A DNA stretch of 64,000 bases from Clitoria ternatea (taxonomy: Eukaryota > Streptophyta > Magnoliopsida > Fabales > Fabaceae). A program made the translations under genes and the position numbers. Shown one piece after another: positions 1 to 12,275 of the stretch. The number at the start of each line of letters is the position of its first letter. The stretch's first letter is position 1. Under the pieces are notes generated by a model that was given only the letters and a program-made list of their open reading frames with translations, was not told the origin of the DNA and ran no database searches. The stretch spans positions 83,827,501 through 83,891,500 of the forward strand of contig CM075670.1 of NCBI GenBank assembly GCA_037962975.1. The letters run 5' to 3'.

Positions 1-1119
1 ACACGCATCTCATGTGACTGGTATAACACAACATCAGGACTCAAACAACCTACATGCAATCGGCGTTAAGTAATGTCAGGACTTAGATAACACATGCAAT
101 GGGTAAAGTACATTATCAGATTCACTAAATCATATTTTATCACATGCAGTCAGCATTCTGAACTCATAACAACTTGCAGGTCATGTAAAACACACGGTAA
201 TCATCAACATCACTTCAACACCTTCCTTCCACACAATCGTTCAACATTCACAGGCCATCAACATGCAACACTCAACTTTTACTCATCATGCAACTGGGCA
301 GTATGCACTCGCATGCAACACAACACACAATCAGAACACGGAAACAGCAAGCATCAACACTCGGAACCCGTTCATAACCCATGCATTTAAGATAGAAGAT
401 ACCCCCCTACCTGGACTGAAGCTTTCAGTCGGTCAACACGACACCCAGTTCCAGAGGGACACTGAGTCACACTTAGCACATCTGCATGCAAGAGCAGGGG
501 AGACCATTCGGGCTTCTGAGATGCCCAGCTCTCGGTTCATTCCCTGGAGTAGCTCCATCACAACGCTGTGAACACTCCAACCACCTTGAAGCTCCTCGTA
601 GCGCAGATCTCCACTGAGGCTTGGCAGCTTCGAGCAAGGAGAGGAAGTCGATGAAGGAACTGCGGGGAAGAAGACTGGTTGCATGCAGGAGGAAATACAC
701 ACCCGCACCCTCTCTGGCTCGTTGAGTCAAGAAGGAGGACTCCGATCCTCAGCCACCATTGTTGCGAGCTCACAGGAACAGAGCGCAGAGGAGGAAGAAG
801 AAGATCGAAGAGTGAAGAAGAAGAAGAAGAAGAGAGAACGGAAGAAGAGGAGTCTGAAAGGAAGAATGAAGGATAGTGTACCCATATATGCATGTACGCA
901 GAGAAGGAAGAGTGGGGTGGGAAAGCGCGCGCAGCAGCAGGCCCCCCCCACATACGCGTCATACGCACATGGTCACATCTAATCAGTCATTCTTTCTTTT
1001 CTTAACTTAAATTAATTAAACCAATTATAATTAATAAATAATTCTCCCCACACTTATCAATTTATTATTTTAATGATTTATTTTCATTCGGTAATTAATT
1101 ATTAAATCGGGATGTTACA
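1..1119 (-). repeat. 3' LTR of the LARD-like element, partial
   Basis: This is the first part (in element orientation) of the downstream LTR; the rest lies left of the window. It aligns with 7055-8174 with a few single-base changes and small C-run indels. It ends precisely at TGTTACA before the polypurine tract. It contains a GAA-rich purine tract around 785-870. The small ORFs here are lysine/glutamate or serine/phenylalanine runs that follow from that tract and are not genes. Confidence 0.9.
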
Positions 1120-1134
1120 GTTCTCCCCCTCTCA
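1120..1134 (-). other. Polypurine tract of the LARD-like element
   Basis: On the minus strand the sequence directly before the 3' LTR reads GAGAGGGGGAGAAC, a purine run typical of plus-strand priming. It is preceded by GAATTTCGAGGATGAAATTC, a stretch that in chromovirus-type elements sits just after the end of pol. This fixes the orientation of the element. Confidence 0.85.
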
Positions 1135-1137
1135 AAA

Positions 1138-4100
1138 GAATTTCATCCTCGAAATTCAATCGGTAACTTACCTTACATACATAACTCAGAAGATTGCTGT
1201 CTCAATCACTCACACGACGGTGCTTCCTCAAGCATTCACCGATCGGATCACAATTCCACTCGGCAGAGATTCACCACTCAAGCGGTTTACTGATCGCACC
1301 ATAATTCCAGTCGGCAAGACACAAAAGTCAGGTCCCACCTGATTACAACCTCATCGCAGAATTTAATATATATTTGGGGATTCAATTTCTAAAACATACC
1401 ATGTCCCTCAGTTAACTTAGCCAATTTCGTCATAAGCAGTGGCACTTCCTAATTTCCTGGCCGCTTGGCCATATACTCTCAACACCATTCGGCATATTCA
1501 CACCATTGGTTTCCTGACTCAAACGAGTTACTCGGCACAATAATGAAATCACATAAAGCATAGGCTCGACATTGTGTCGTGAGGAACACATCCTTAGAGG
1601 TTATTCAACCAGTTGGGAAAAATTCAGTCGATAAACAACACCACCGACTCCTAAAATACTCACTCCCGACCGATTTCTCTCGGACCAAATCCTCGGGTTT
1701 TCAAAACCTGACCACAAAATCTCTCTCTTACACCAAAGGGAATACTCAAGGAATTTCCATGGGTTTCAATTAACACAATTTACCCGGATTTGCTTCGTAT
1801 ATGCACTACACTTAATTCTAAAATCTTAGATTCCTACCCATGCTTCCGGCTAATTCCATGCTTTCATCCTGAGAGTTTCACTCGGTCCTCTTACACAAAA
1901 CATCACTCGGGGTTTGAGGGTAATTCTCACCCGGAAATCCTTCCACTTACCAGAAATTCACTCGTAACTCGAGCCTGCCTCAAAACCAAACCTGAGTTCA
2001 AGCTCAATAGTCCCAATCACTGACCTGAGTATGACTTCAATTAAATCCTTCACTCGGATATCTACTTCCTCTCGGAGCCCCCTTCACTCGGAAACTTGCA
2101 CACTCTAAGTTCCATTTTCCGACCAGAAGGACTTTTCTCCTGGAAGATCACTCAGTTAACCTTTTAAAACTCCAATTTCAGTGACAGTTTGATCACCCTT
2201 CTTATTCCAATACCAATCATCCTTTTAGTAGTCAATCCGTACCCAGCAACCTCTAATCCTCTCAGAAGCAGACACGTCAAGGTCAAATAAACCCTCTACC
2301 TTCATTTTGGTAACAATCGCATAATACTCATTTAATATAACTCTCATCATCACTCAGAATCGTCTGAAAGACTCACCATCACCATAAGCAGTTACAGCTT
2401 CACCTGCCCGACTCATGAATTGCTGCATCCAACTTATAGGATGACGTCTCATTCCTATAGGGTTACAACAATTACATAGTCACTACAACGTGTACGCTGC
2501 CACATTACCTATGGTAGGAAAAGTCATCTCAGAGCAGCATGCCTCACACGGACCAGACTCACCCAACTAATACTAATTCACACGGTAGTTAATGGCAGTT
2601 CACTCACATAAGTAATACACCTACATCATCATCATGCATCACATAGGGTACATCACGCATCAATAATCACGAAAATTATTTATCACTTCTGTAAAACAGT
2701 ATGATGGCAATACAACAATCGGCTTCTAGCCAACACCGAGTAAATATTTCCTCTAAACCTTATTCCTCACAAAACCATGGCTCGGACTAAATTCTTAATT
2801 ATCAGTTATATAATAACATCACTCCTCGGGTTCACGTAATTCACTCAAGATTAAGCAATCCACAATCACATATACTATTATAACACATCACGAGCTCAAC
2901 AACGGCACTAATGTACATACAGACACTCAGTCGGATTTCATACCAATTATTCATGGCTATATTATTGTTCACTACATCATGCACCATAACCACAACATCG
3001 TATTGCACTTGGTAATAGCATCGACATATACATATATTCATCCAATCAGATTTACCCAAATCACTTCCAAACTACATTAAGGATTTCATTCACAATATCA
3101 TATTCACAAATTCGTATAATTCACACTGAGCTCATTTATCATCATAAGTGTACACACAGTCATTCAATCAGAAATCGTGCCCTAACATACATTCTCAATT
3201 ATAACATTGCATCACACTTGGCAACAGCATCAATACATGTACATTCACTCAGTCAGACCTCATTCATACAACATCATCAAGTCAGAAACCACTCAAATCA
3301 TTCAAATCCATACAGATCATGTCAGCCTCAATAATAATGCTCTCATACACATGTATTCATGCAGTCGGCGAATCAGATGCATACGATTCATTCACCAGGA
3401 GTCCAACTCCAATGCACTCGGCATTTGCCTTGAGTCCAACCCAAGGACTTTCATTAAGCATCCAATGCTCATGCTCCAAGCATGGCCTCTAGTCCAACTC
3501 GGAGGTCTTTTAGGATTAATCTCAGAATCCTCAATACCCCACGCATTCATCTGATTGCCCACTCTGAAAAACGTTCAACGCTGATGCATTTCATTATAAA
3601 TCACACACAGCTCTTATTTGCTGACTCACAGCATGAGCCACTCGACATTCTCATTGGCATACATATATATATATACACATCCTTCAGACGGGGTATCACC
3701 ACAATGATTCACAATTAATATCTATCACAATATCCGGGTGTTGCATGCATCAATAATTAATCACACACAGATCACGTATTTCAATCATCAAACAACTGTC
3801 ATGTTTCAATTATAAAGCAATACATAAAATCAGTTCACCCGAAACCCGTCCAAATTACATCATTTCAACTCATATAGGTCAGCATATAAATATATCCATC
3901 AATCATTCACTTAGTTATCATAAACCAGGAACCAAGACTCTATCATAATCTACTTATTCAATCAGGGTTCACACTCAATCACCTATATCATGTATATATA
4001 TTACGCAGGGTTCATGTGCTAGGTTACAAAACATCTGTCACAAATAGCACTCGGCAGTAATGGTAACACTCCTATTTACAAGTATTCAGTCAGTATTCGC

Positions 4101-4595
4101 AGAATTATTAACATGCATTCGCGGACAGAGACACACCATCACTAAACAGTTCACCAATACCACAATCCAGGAGTTGCATGCACAACTACTCAATCTTAGT
4201 ACAGCTACCAACACATCTCACACATAACACATCACATGATAATCATTCAAGCCTCAATGAGTTACTACGCAATTGTTCTACTCGGCTCAACAACTCACAA
4301 GGTTAATAAATTATTAGACTTAGAATCCCTAAGGGGTCACTATTTATCCAGTATCCCATGATGGGTACCTCACAATATTCAAATTCCTCAACAAGGCACA
4401 GGCATACAACCACACCATTCTTAGTCAACATACACCAAATCCAATAGAAGATCATAAGCACATATCATCACACGAGTCATGATTGAACAGGTATCAACAT
4501 ACATTAGAATATCATAAGCAATTGCGACAGTCTGGCTTAATGCACTCAACCGTCCACTAACAGTAGGAAAACCTTGGCCATGGACCTTTTGGTCT
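1138..4595 (-). other. Coding-free internal region of the LARD-like element
   Basis: About 3.46 kb without a significant ORF or any recognisable Gag, protease, RT or integrase motif on either strand. It is rich in the word CACTCGG and relatives (CTCGG on the plus strand, CCGAG on the element sense strand), which recur through the region and into the LTR. A short AT microsatellite lies near 3662-3675. The region carries a primer site and a polypurine tract, so it could be copied by enzymes from another element; that is inference. Confidence 0.75.
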
Positions 4596-4607
4596 GCTCT
4601 GATACCA
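4596..4607 (-). other. Primer binding site, initiator-Met tRNA type
   Basis: The minus strand reads TGGTATCAGAGC three bases after the end of the 5' LTR (4611). This 12-mer is the usual complement of the 3' end of plant initiator methionine tRNA in LTR retrotransposons. Confidence 0.9.
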
Positions 4608-4826
4608 AAATGTAACACCCTAATTTTAATAAATAATAATCCCAAAAACAGGAAAAAAAAATTTTCACAAAAATCAACCACTGGTCAATCGGCATAGAAA
4701 AGAAAGAAGAAGGCAAGGGAAATAAAAGAGCATTCACACATACAGCAATCAGCGGGAGGAACAAGGCTGGAATCGACCCATTCGGTTCAGCGAAACACAT
4801 CAGCGCCTGGGCGAAATCCATGACAA

Positions 4827-4985
4827 CTTTGACTCGCTCGGGCTAGATCCAGGACGCTTGAGCGAGACAACTCACTCGCTCGGGCGAAGTTCCAATCGCT
4901 TGGGTGATACCACGATAAAAGCCTTCCAGCAGCACACATTCGCTGGAGCGGATCCTTCATTCGCTGAAGTGAGAAGCCTCACACG
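4827..4985 (-). repeat. GC-rich cluster of CGCTCGGGCGA / CGCTTGAGCG-like words
   Basis: Within the LTR, several imperfect versions of a CGCT-N2/4-AGCG-type word follow each other (for example CGCTTGAGCG, CGCTCGGGCGA, TCGCTTGGGTGA, TTCGCTGGAGCG). Each is close to a palindrome. The same kind of word recurs outside this element at 8420-8620. Confidence 0.6.
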
Positions 4986-6799
4986 GCAAATTCATCACTC
5001 GGCATCGGGACATCCATACACTCGGTAAATGACTAAGTCCACTCGAAAATTCATTCCTAAGTCCATTCGGTATTCCATAACTCCTTCTCACTCGGAATAT
5101 ATCCTATTCAAGCATCACTCGACGTAATCCATCCTTACCACAATCGGCTCACATTACACTTCCACTATTCGGTATACATTCACATTCACTCGGAAAATCA
5201 GGTAGTTAGGTCCCACTCAGACTTATTCAGAACTCAACCACTCGGGATGCAGACCCTCACTCACTCGGATTTTACATCTTTCACTCGGATTATCAATGCC
5301 TTACACTTAGGATCTGACCCACTCTAAACCACTATTCTAACTCCTCTCTCAGAAGGGAATCACTCAAGGTTTTCATTCGGGAAATACAAACTCTTCCTCA
5401 CTTGGGATATACTTATAATTTTCACTCGGAGTCACCCAACATGTTTACTCGAAAAAGCCACCCAGAAATCTTCACTCGGAACCACCACTTGACATAATTT
5501 CACTCATCAACGGCCCTCGAGTCATTTAGCAACACATCCCAGTCAGAAAACGCATCGAATCAGTACGAAGCACATACATATGAATACATGTTCTCAGAAA
5601 CATAAATCTGCCCACAAATCCAATCTACCGACCCATAAACATGTAACCATATACTCGGAATACTCATTATCTTGATATTATGCATTCACCAATACTTACG
5701 ATACCATATAAGTGACACCATGACTACTCAATCTTTATAAATGAATATATTTAATCGTCATTTTACATAAGAGCCGGCCAAGGCTACACGGACAGGACAT
5801 AATAATGCAATACAAGTACTCAACAGTCGGAGTGCACCACACTCGGACTTGAGGTCCTATCATCATTTCTGAATCCGACCTGCACACTGAAAAATGGTGT
5901 AGGGGTGAGCATCTTAGATATTAAATGATAGATACCGACTCAGGTTGTCCCACAATTATACAGCAATATACATATACACACAATTATACATAGCAACGAG
6001 TAAAGTCAAGCAATATCAATCAACCAAGACACACATGGAACTCTTACCGATCGGAACCCACCAGTATCACTCGGCCTTATGCACATATCAATCCAATAAT
6101 ATTAACATACAACAATCAGTGTCAGGATAATACCCATGAATCAGAACACACATTGAACATTTCTCACTCAGAACCCAACAATTCTCACTCACCTATATAT
6201 GCATAACTTTCCAACAATATTAACATACGTTCACAAAGCAGATTTCGATCAGTATCAACAACACATGCACCCAGAATAGTTCACTCGGTTATATACATTC
6301 CTCATCTCCTTAACATCATCACACGCATAATCAAATTCTAGTCAGCATCAGCAATACATATCCACAGAGTATTCACTCGGTTATACACATTCATCCTTCC
6401 ATTAACATCATCACATGCATAATCAGTTCCAACAATATCAATCAGTTAATACATACATAGTATTTCACTCGGTTCCGTATTCATGTGTATCGATTTAGAC
6501 GTTGCAACGTAGGCTCCCAGCCTTTTTATACATAGCTCTCAGCTATCAAATCAGCTCCCAGCTGCTTGGCCGTTTTACAGGTACCCAACCGTTTGCCCAC
6601 AGGTGACACCAACGCTCTCAGCGCCAACGGAGGTGTTCACAGGCAACCCGAGTCCCACTCAAGGGCTACCTTGAGTCCCACTCAAGGATTTCATAGCGTC
6701 CCACGCTTTAATAACCGATGGTAGTGTCCCACACTACGTGCTCTCAGTACAAACGCATCCCATGCGCCACAAGCGGATTCATCACACAACATAGAGTTC

Positions 6800-7190
6800 A
6801 TATACACAGCCATACATGCATCTCATGCAATCGGCATCATACATCATCAACATTCAAACAACACATGCATCTCATGCAATCAATGCTGGACATTAACAGA
6901 ACTCAACCACACATGCATCTCATGCAGTCGGTGTTACACATTCTCAGAACTCAATAGCATATGCATCTCATGCAATCAGTGTTAGGCATTAACAGTATTC
7001 CACAACACATGCATCTCATGCAGTCGGCATTATACATCATCAGCATTCAACAATACACACATCTCATGTGACTGGTATAACACAACATCAAGACTCAAAC
7101 AACCTACATGCAATCGGCGTTAAGTAATGTCAGGACTCAGACAACACATGCAATCGGTAAGGTATATTATCAGATTCACTAAATCATATT
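6800..7190 (+). repeat. Tandem array of about 48-bp units in the LTR
   Basis: Units begin ACATGCATCTCATGCAATC or close variants and recur near 6806, 6855, 6903, 6958 and 7006, with degenerate copies near 7055 and 7145. The first bases of the window continue the same pattern, so both LTRs carry it. Confidence 0.75.
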
Positions 7191-8174
7191 TTATCACATG
7201 CAGTCAGCATTCTGAACTCATAACAACTTGCAGGTCATGTAAAACACACGGTAATCATCAACATCACTTCAACACCTTCCTTCCACACAATCGTTCAACA
7301 TTCACAGGCCATCAACATGCAACACTCAACTTTTACTCGTCATGCAACTGGGCAGTACGCACTCGCATGCAACACAACACACAATCAGAACACGAAAACA
7401 GCAAGCATCAATACTCGTAACCCGTTCATAACCCATGCATTTAAGATAGAAGATACCCCCCCTACCTGGACTGAAGCTTTCAGTCGGTCAACACGACACC
7501 CAGTTCCAGAGGGACACTGAGTCACACTTAGCACATCTGCATGCAAGAGCAGGGGAGACCATTCGGGCTTCTGAGATGCCCAGCTCTCGGTTCATTCCCT
7601 GGAGTAGCTCCATCACAACACTGTGAACACTCCAACCACCTTGAAGCTCCTCGTAGCGCAGATCTCCACTGAGGCTTGGCAGCTTCAAGCAAGGAGAGGA
7701 AGTCGACGAAGGAACCGCGGGGAAGAAGACTGGTTGCATGCAGGAGGAAATGCACACCCGCACCCTCTCTGGCTCGTTGAGTCAAGAAGGAGGACTCCGA
7801 TCCTCAGCCACCATTGTTACGAGCTCACAGGAACAGAGCGCAGAGGAGGAAGAAGAAGATCGAAGAGTGAAGAAGAAGAAGAAGAAGAGAAAACGGAAGA
7901 AGAGGAGTCTGAAAGGAAGAATGAAGGATAGTGTACCCATATATGCATGTACGCAGAGAAGGAAGAGTGGGGTGGGAAAGCGCGCACAGCAGCAGCCCCC
8001 CTCCCCACACGCGTCATACGCACATGGTCACATCTAATCAGTCATTCTTTCTTTTCTTAACTTAAATTAATTAAAACAATTATAATTAATAAATAATTCT
8101 CCCCACACTTATCAATTTATTATTTTAATGATTTATTTTCATTCGGTAATTAATTATTAAATCGGGATGTTACA

Positions 8175-8890
8175 ATATATATATATAACTTACAGCCAGC
8201 TAACTAACTAACTAATTAAGAGAGACACTTAATTAATAATTAAACTAACTAACTAATTACATGATTACAGAGAAATAATAAATTACAAGACATTACTTAA
8301 ATTACTAAGGTACAACAGAAATGACAACTGATATAAAATAATTAAAAAGAACCACTGCAGCTTGACGTTAAAGGAGAAGGAAACACTGGACAAGGAGAAT
8401 TCAAGCTTAAGCTTGACCCAAGGGCGCTTGAGCGTGGTGTAAAATTCAAGGTGTAGTGAGCGTGACTTCGGTCCGCTTGAGCGTGGTCGCGTTACTTTGA
8501 TGCATGCATGAAGTTTTACGTGGATTACAAGGCTCACGCTTAAGTGTGGCTTTCATGTGCTTGAGCGTGGATTGCCTTTTGACTTCACGCTTGAGTAGGG
8601 AACTCCCTTGCTTGAGCTTGATCGTGTCCCTGATCCTGTAAAATGAAAATAAATAAATGCCTAGCGTATGTACGCTGGCTGTCTAGCGTATGTACGCTGG
8701 GTTAGTGAATTTACAAATAAACAAATTTCCTTATATACTTATCTTTTTACCTATTTTCTTGCATAATTCAAACACTTTTGAATTAAATAAATAAAACCAG
8801 AATTAATGACAATTTATTAAATAATAATGCCAAACTAAACAAAATTAAATGGATTAAGTTAAATTAAAGGTGAAATTATTAAGTTTTTTC
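8175..8890. other. Unassigned AT-rich region with CGCTTGAGCG-like words
   Basis: No gene is visible. It starts with a short TA run and ACTAACTAACTA repeats. At 8420-8620 at least five words of the form CGCTTGAGCGTGG or CTTGAGCG occur. At 8663-8676 and 8685-8698 the palindrome AGCGTA-TG-TACGCT occurs twice, 22 bp apart. The rest is AT-rich up to the breakpoint of the truncated Tat element. It may be part of another non-coding LTR element; I cannot assign it. Confidence 0.55.
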
Positions 8891-8904
8891 AAGACTTATC
8901 AATT

Positions 8905-11900
8905 GCTACAACCTGAGCCTGAATTTGGTGAAACTGCAGGCATTTAACAAGAAGAGGGAGTTGAATGACGGAGAAACAATGGCTGGGTCTGTCAATTTGA
9001 TTGATCTTGACCCTAGAGCAGAGTTGAAGATCGATCTGCTCAACCCCTCAAAACCCACGTCGGACGGAGGTTCCAGGGACGTCGTCTTATGGGATTCCCA
9101 AAGAAGGTCACCCATATCAATGACAAGCTATAGTCGATCATTGAGCAACGTCTGCTAGCACTCCTCCAGGAATTCAAAGACCTTTTTGCATGGACTGTTG
9201 CAGACATGCCTGGGATAGACCCTAATTATTGCTGCCACAAACTATCCATCTATCCAGAGACGAGGCCGGTTGCCCAGAAGAAGAGAAGATTGGGGCCAGA
9301 GAAGTAGAAGGCAGCTTGTGAGCAGATAGAGGAACTGATGAAGGTCAGATTTATCAGAGAAGTCCGTTATTCCTCTTGGCTTTCTAATATGGTGATGGTT
9401 CAAAAAGCTAATGACAAGTGGAGAATGTGTACCGATTACGTCGACCTCAATCGCTGCTACCCGAAAGACCCACATCCTCTCCCAAATATCGATCGTATGG
9501 TGGATGATTCATCTGGTTATCAATACCTAAGTTTCATGGATGCATATTCGGGGTACAACCAAATTCCGATATGGGAGGAGGATCAAGAAAAGATAGCTTT
9601 CGTCAATGACCGCGGTGTTTTTTGCTACACCGTCATGCCTTTTGGTTTAAAGAATGTTAGGGTCACTTACCAGTGTATGATTAACAAGGTGTTTGAAGGC
9701 ATGCACACCAAACTGGTGGAGGTGTACATTAACAATATCATTGCCAAGACTCCAGCTGGGGGTGATTACATTGAAGACTTGCGCTAGGTATTCACACGCT
9801 TGAGGCAATATAACATGAGACTAAACCCGTTGAAGTGTACTTTCGCTGTTCCAGCTGGGAAGTTTTTGGGTTTCATGTTGACTCAGCATGGCATTGAGAC
9901 TAATCCAGGAAAGTGCCAAGCAATACTGGATATGCAGAGTCCGAAAATCTTGAGAGAGGTACAATCTTTAAACGGAAAAATGATAGCTTTGGCTCAGTTC
10001 ATGCCCAAGATGGTGCATAGATCCCTTCCCCTGTATAAGGTGTTAAAAAAGTCCAAGAAGTTTTAGTGGGGACAGGAGCAAGAGCAGGCATTCCAGGAGC
10101 TTAAGGAGGTGTTGTCGAGTCCTTTGATCTTGGTAAAGCCAGACCCCGGTGAATCCCTTATTTTGTATTTGGTAATTTCATATGAAGCTTTAGGAGTAGC
10201 ATTGGTCAAGGAAACCCCGGAGGGGCAGAGGCCAGTGTATTTCACTAGTAAGACGTTACAAGGAGTAGAGGGCCGGTACCAGAAGATTGAGAAGGCCGCT
10301 CTCACAGTTATCTGGGCTTCACGACGGTTGAGGTCGTACTTTCATGCATACCCAATATTGGTAAGAACGGATTTGCCACTCCATTCCATACTAAGCAAGC
10401 CAGACCTCGCGGGGAGGATGATCAAGTGGTCTGTCGAACTTTCTGAATTTGAAATCTCCTGTGAACCACGAGGAGCCATTAAAGCCCAAGTCTTAGCCGA
10501 TTTTGTCATAGAGATGACAGAGGCAGATCCAGCCACACCTCGTGCTCACTGGACCATTTATGTAGATGGGTAGTCAAATAGTAAAGGATGTGGAGCTAGT
10601 CGTATAGAGTGATGATGGTGTGCACCCGAAAATCTCTCTTTGATTCAACTTTAAAACCTCCAATAACCAGACTAAATATGAGGCATGTCTTGCCAGACTC
10701 CGAGTAGTAATTGATATCAGAGCAACAGAAGTGACGTTGTGCAGTGATTCACAGCTGGTGATATCACAGATTCAAGGTGAATACCAAGTCCGTAAGCCCC
10801 AACTTCAGCTATATTTGAACTGTGCGAATGAGTTGAAAGAAAGATTCGTTGTGTTGGAGTTTAAGCATGTGCTGAGAGAAGAAAACACTAGGGCAGATAT
10901 TCTATCGAGGCTGCGAGCATGAAATAGCCTGGTAGTACAACTACAGTGGTCCAAAGTACATTGACATCGCCTAGCATTCCCTTGTTCCTCTCTCTAAACG
11001 CCATAATGGTCAATTCTTTCTACGAAAATTCATGGGTTACTCCTTATATCCATTACCTGGCTGATGGGCAGCTACCCACCGACGAGAAGGAGAAAAGACG
11101 AATAAAAAGGGACTTGCCATATTTCACCATGGTTGATGGTGTTTTCTACAGAAGAGGATTTTCAGTGCTTTACCTCCTTTGTTTAAAGGAAAATGAGATA
11201 CAAGGAGTAATGGAAGAAGTGCACAAGGGGAAATATGGACACCACGCTGGAGGAAGAAGCTTAATGAGAAAAATCCTCAAGGCAGGATATTGGTGGCCCA
11301 TGATGAAGCAGGATTCCATTGACTTCATCAAGAGGTGCGATGCTTGCCAAAGATTTTCTAACCTTCACCACACGTCGGCTGAAGAGCTCTTCACATCGGC
11401 TGTCCCATGGCCATTCTACCAATGGGGTTTGGATATCCTAGGGCCTTTTCCAACTGCTCCTGGGGGCATTAAATACCTCATTATGGGAGTTGATTATTTT
11501 ACCAAATGGATTGAGGCAGAACCAGTGGTCCACATCACTTTAGCCCGAACTTGCCATTTTATGTATGAAAACATCATAACACGATTCGGGGTACCAGCAC
11601 GAGTAGTCACAGATAACGACATTCAATTTACTAACAAGAAGTTCATAGAGTTGCTTGAAGTGCTGGGGATAGTCCAAATTTTCTCATCTGTTGAACACCT
11701 ACAGATGAATGGCCAAGCAGAAGTAGCTAATAAAGAAGTGCTAAAGGGACTTAAGAAGCGCCATGGTGAAGCAAAGGGCAGTTGGACTGATCAGTTACGC
11801 CACGTTCTGTGGGCATATCGCACTTCACCCCATTCTTCTACCAATGAGTCTCTATATCATCTTACCTACGAGGTCGAGGCGATGATACCAATGGAGCTCC

Positions 11901-12275
11901 AAACCAGATCAACAACGGTGGAATACTTTTCTGCAGAAAATAATAATGCTAATCTAGCGTCAGAGCTAGATGTTCTCCAGGAGTTAAGAGAAGAGGCTTT
12001 TGTCAGGGATCAAGCGATAAAAGTGAAGGCCGCCCTCCGGTACAACAAACACATTCAACATAGAACATTTAACACTGGAGAGCTTGTTTTGAGGAAGGAG
12101 AGTGTGGGAAACAAGTTTGCACACCAAGGAAAGTTAGCACCGATGTGGGAAGGCCTATACAGAGTATCCGAGATGACTGGCAAAGGATCATAGTGCTTAG
12201 AAGAGCTCGATGGCACACCGATCCGTAACAAGTACAACACTCAAAATCTGTGTATTTATTACAGCTAGTTGGTAA
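8905..12275 (+). pseudogene. pol: Tat pol relic: RT, RNase H, aRNH, integrase
   Basis: Translation in shifting frames gives the protease-RT linker, RT (FMDAYSGYNQIP, FCYTVMPFGLKN; the catalytic box is degraded from YIDD to YINN), RNase H, the second archaeal-type RNase H of Tat elements (YVDG then stop) and integrase. The 415-residue piece at 10946-12193 keeps the integrase zinc finger (H-x5-H, C-x2-C), the first catalytic Asp (DILGPF), the second (VVTDND) and the NGQAE Glu. In-frame stops include TAG at 9785-9787, 10064-10066 and 10571-10573, and a TAG just after 12190 where the intact copy has a Tyr codon. Frameshifts occur near 9095, 10600 and 10915. It is non-functional but useful for polarising changes in the intact copy. 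Confidence 0.9.

Larger units (their letters stand above)
1..8174 (-). mobile_element. Non-autonomous LTR retrotransposon (LARD-like), left end cut by window
   Basis: Bases 1-1119 recur at 7055-8174 with about 25 differences by eye, so they are parts of two LTRs of one element. The minus strand reads correctly: the LTR begins TGTAACATCCCG (8174 leftward), ends in GGGTGTTACA (4611), is followed after 3 nt by an initiator-Met primer site, and a polypurine tract precedes the second LTR at 1119. The termini and primer site resemble Ty3/gypsy chromoviruses of the Tekay/Del type (family knowledge, assignment inferred). The internal part, about 3.5 kb, has no gag or pol homology that I can recognise. 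Full length would be about 10.6 kb if the missing LTR part is intact. Both flanks cannot be compared, so no target duplication can be checked. Confidence 0.85.
4611..8174 (-). repeat. 5' LTR of the LARD-like element (3564 bp)
   Basis: A very long LTR bounded by TGTAACATCCCG (8174) and GGGTGTTACA (4611) on the minus strand. It carries a GAA-rich tract (about 7840-7925), a tandem array of about 48-bp units (6800-7190) and a GC-rich cluster of CGCTCGGGCGA-like words (4827-4985). It has no ORF with family homology. The flank after 8174 begins ATATA. Confidence 0.88.

Noticed and set aside
679..982. Overlapping Lys/Glu- and Ser/Phe-rich ORFs (also 7738-8037)
   Set aside because: They are translations of a GAA-rich tract inside the LTR, on both strands, with no domain.
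8283..8537. 84-residue minus-strand ORF
   Set aside because: No homology; AT-rich hydrophobic translation over the CGCTTGAGCG words.
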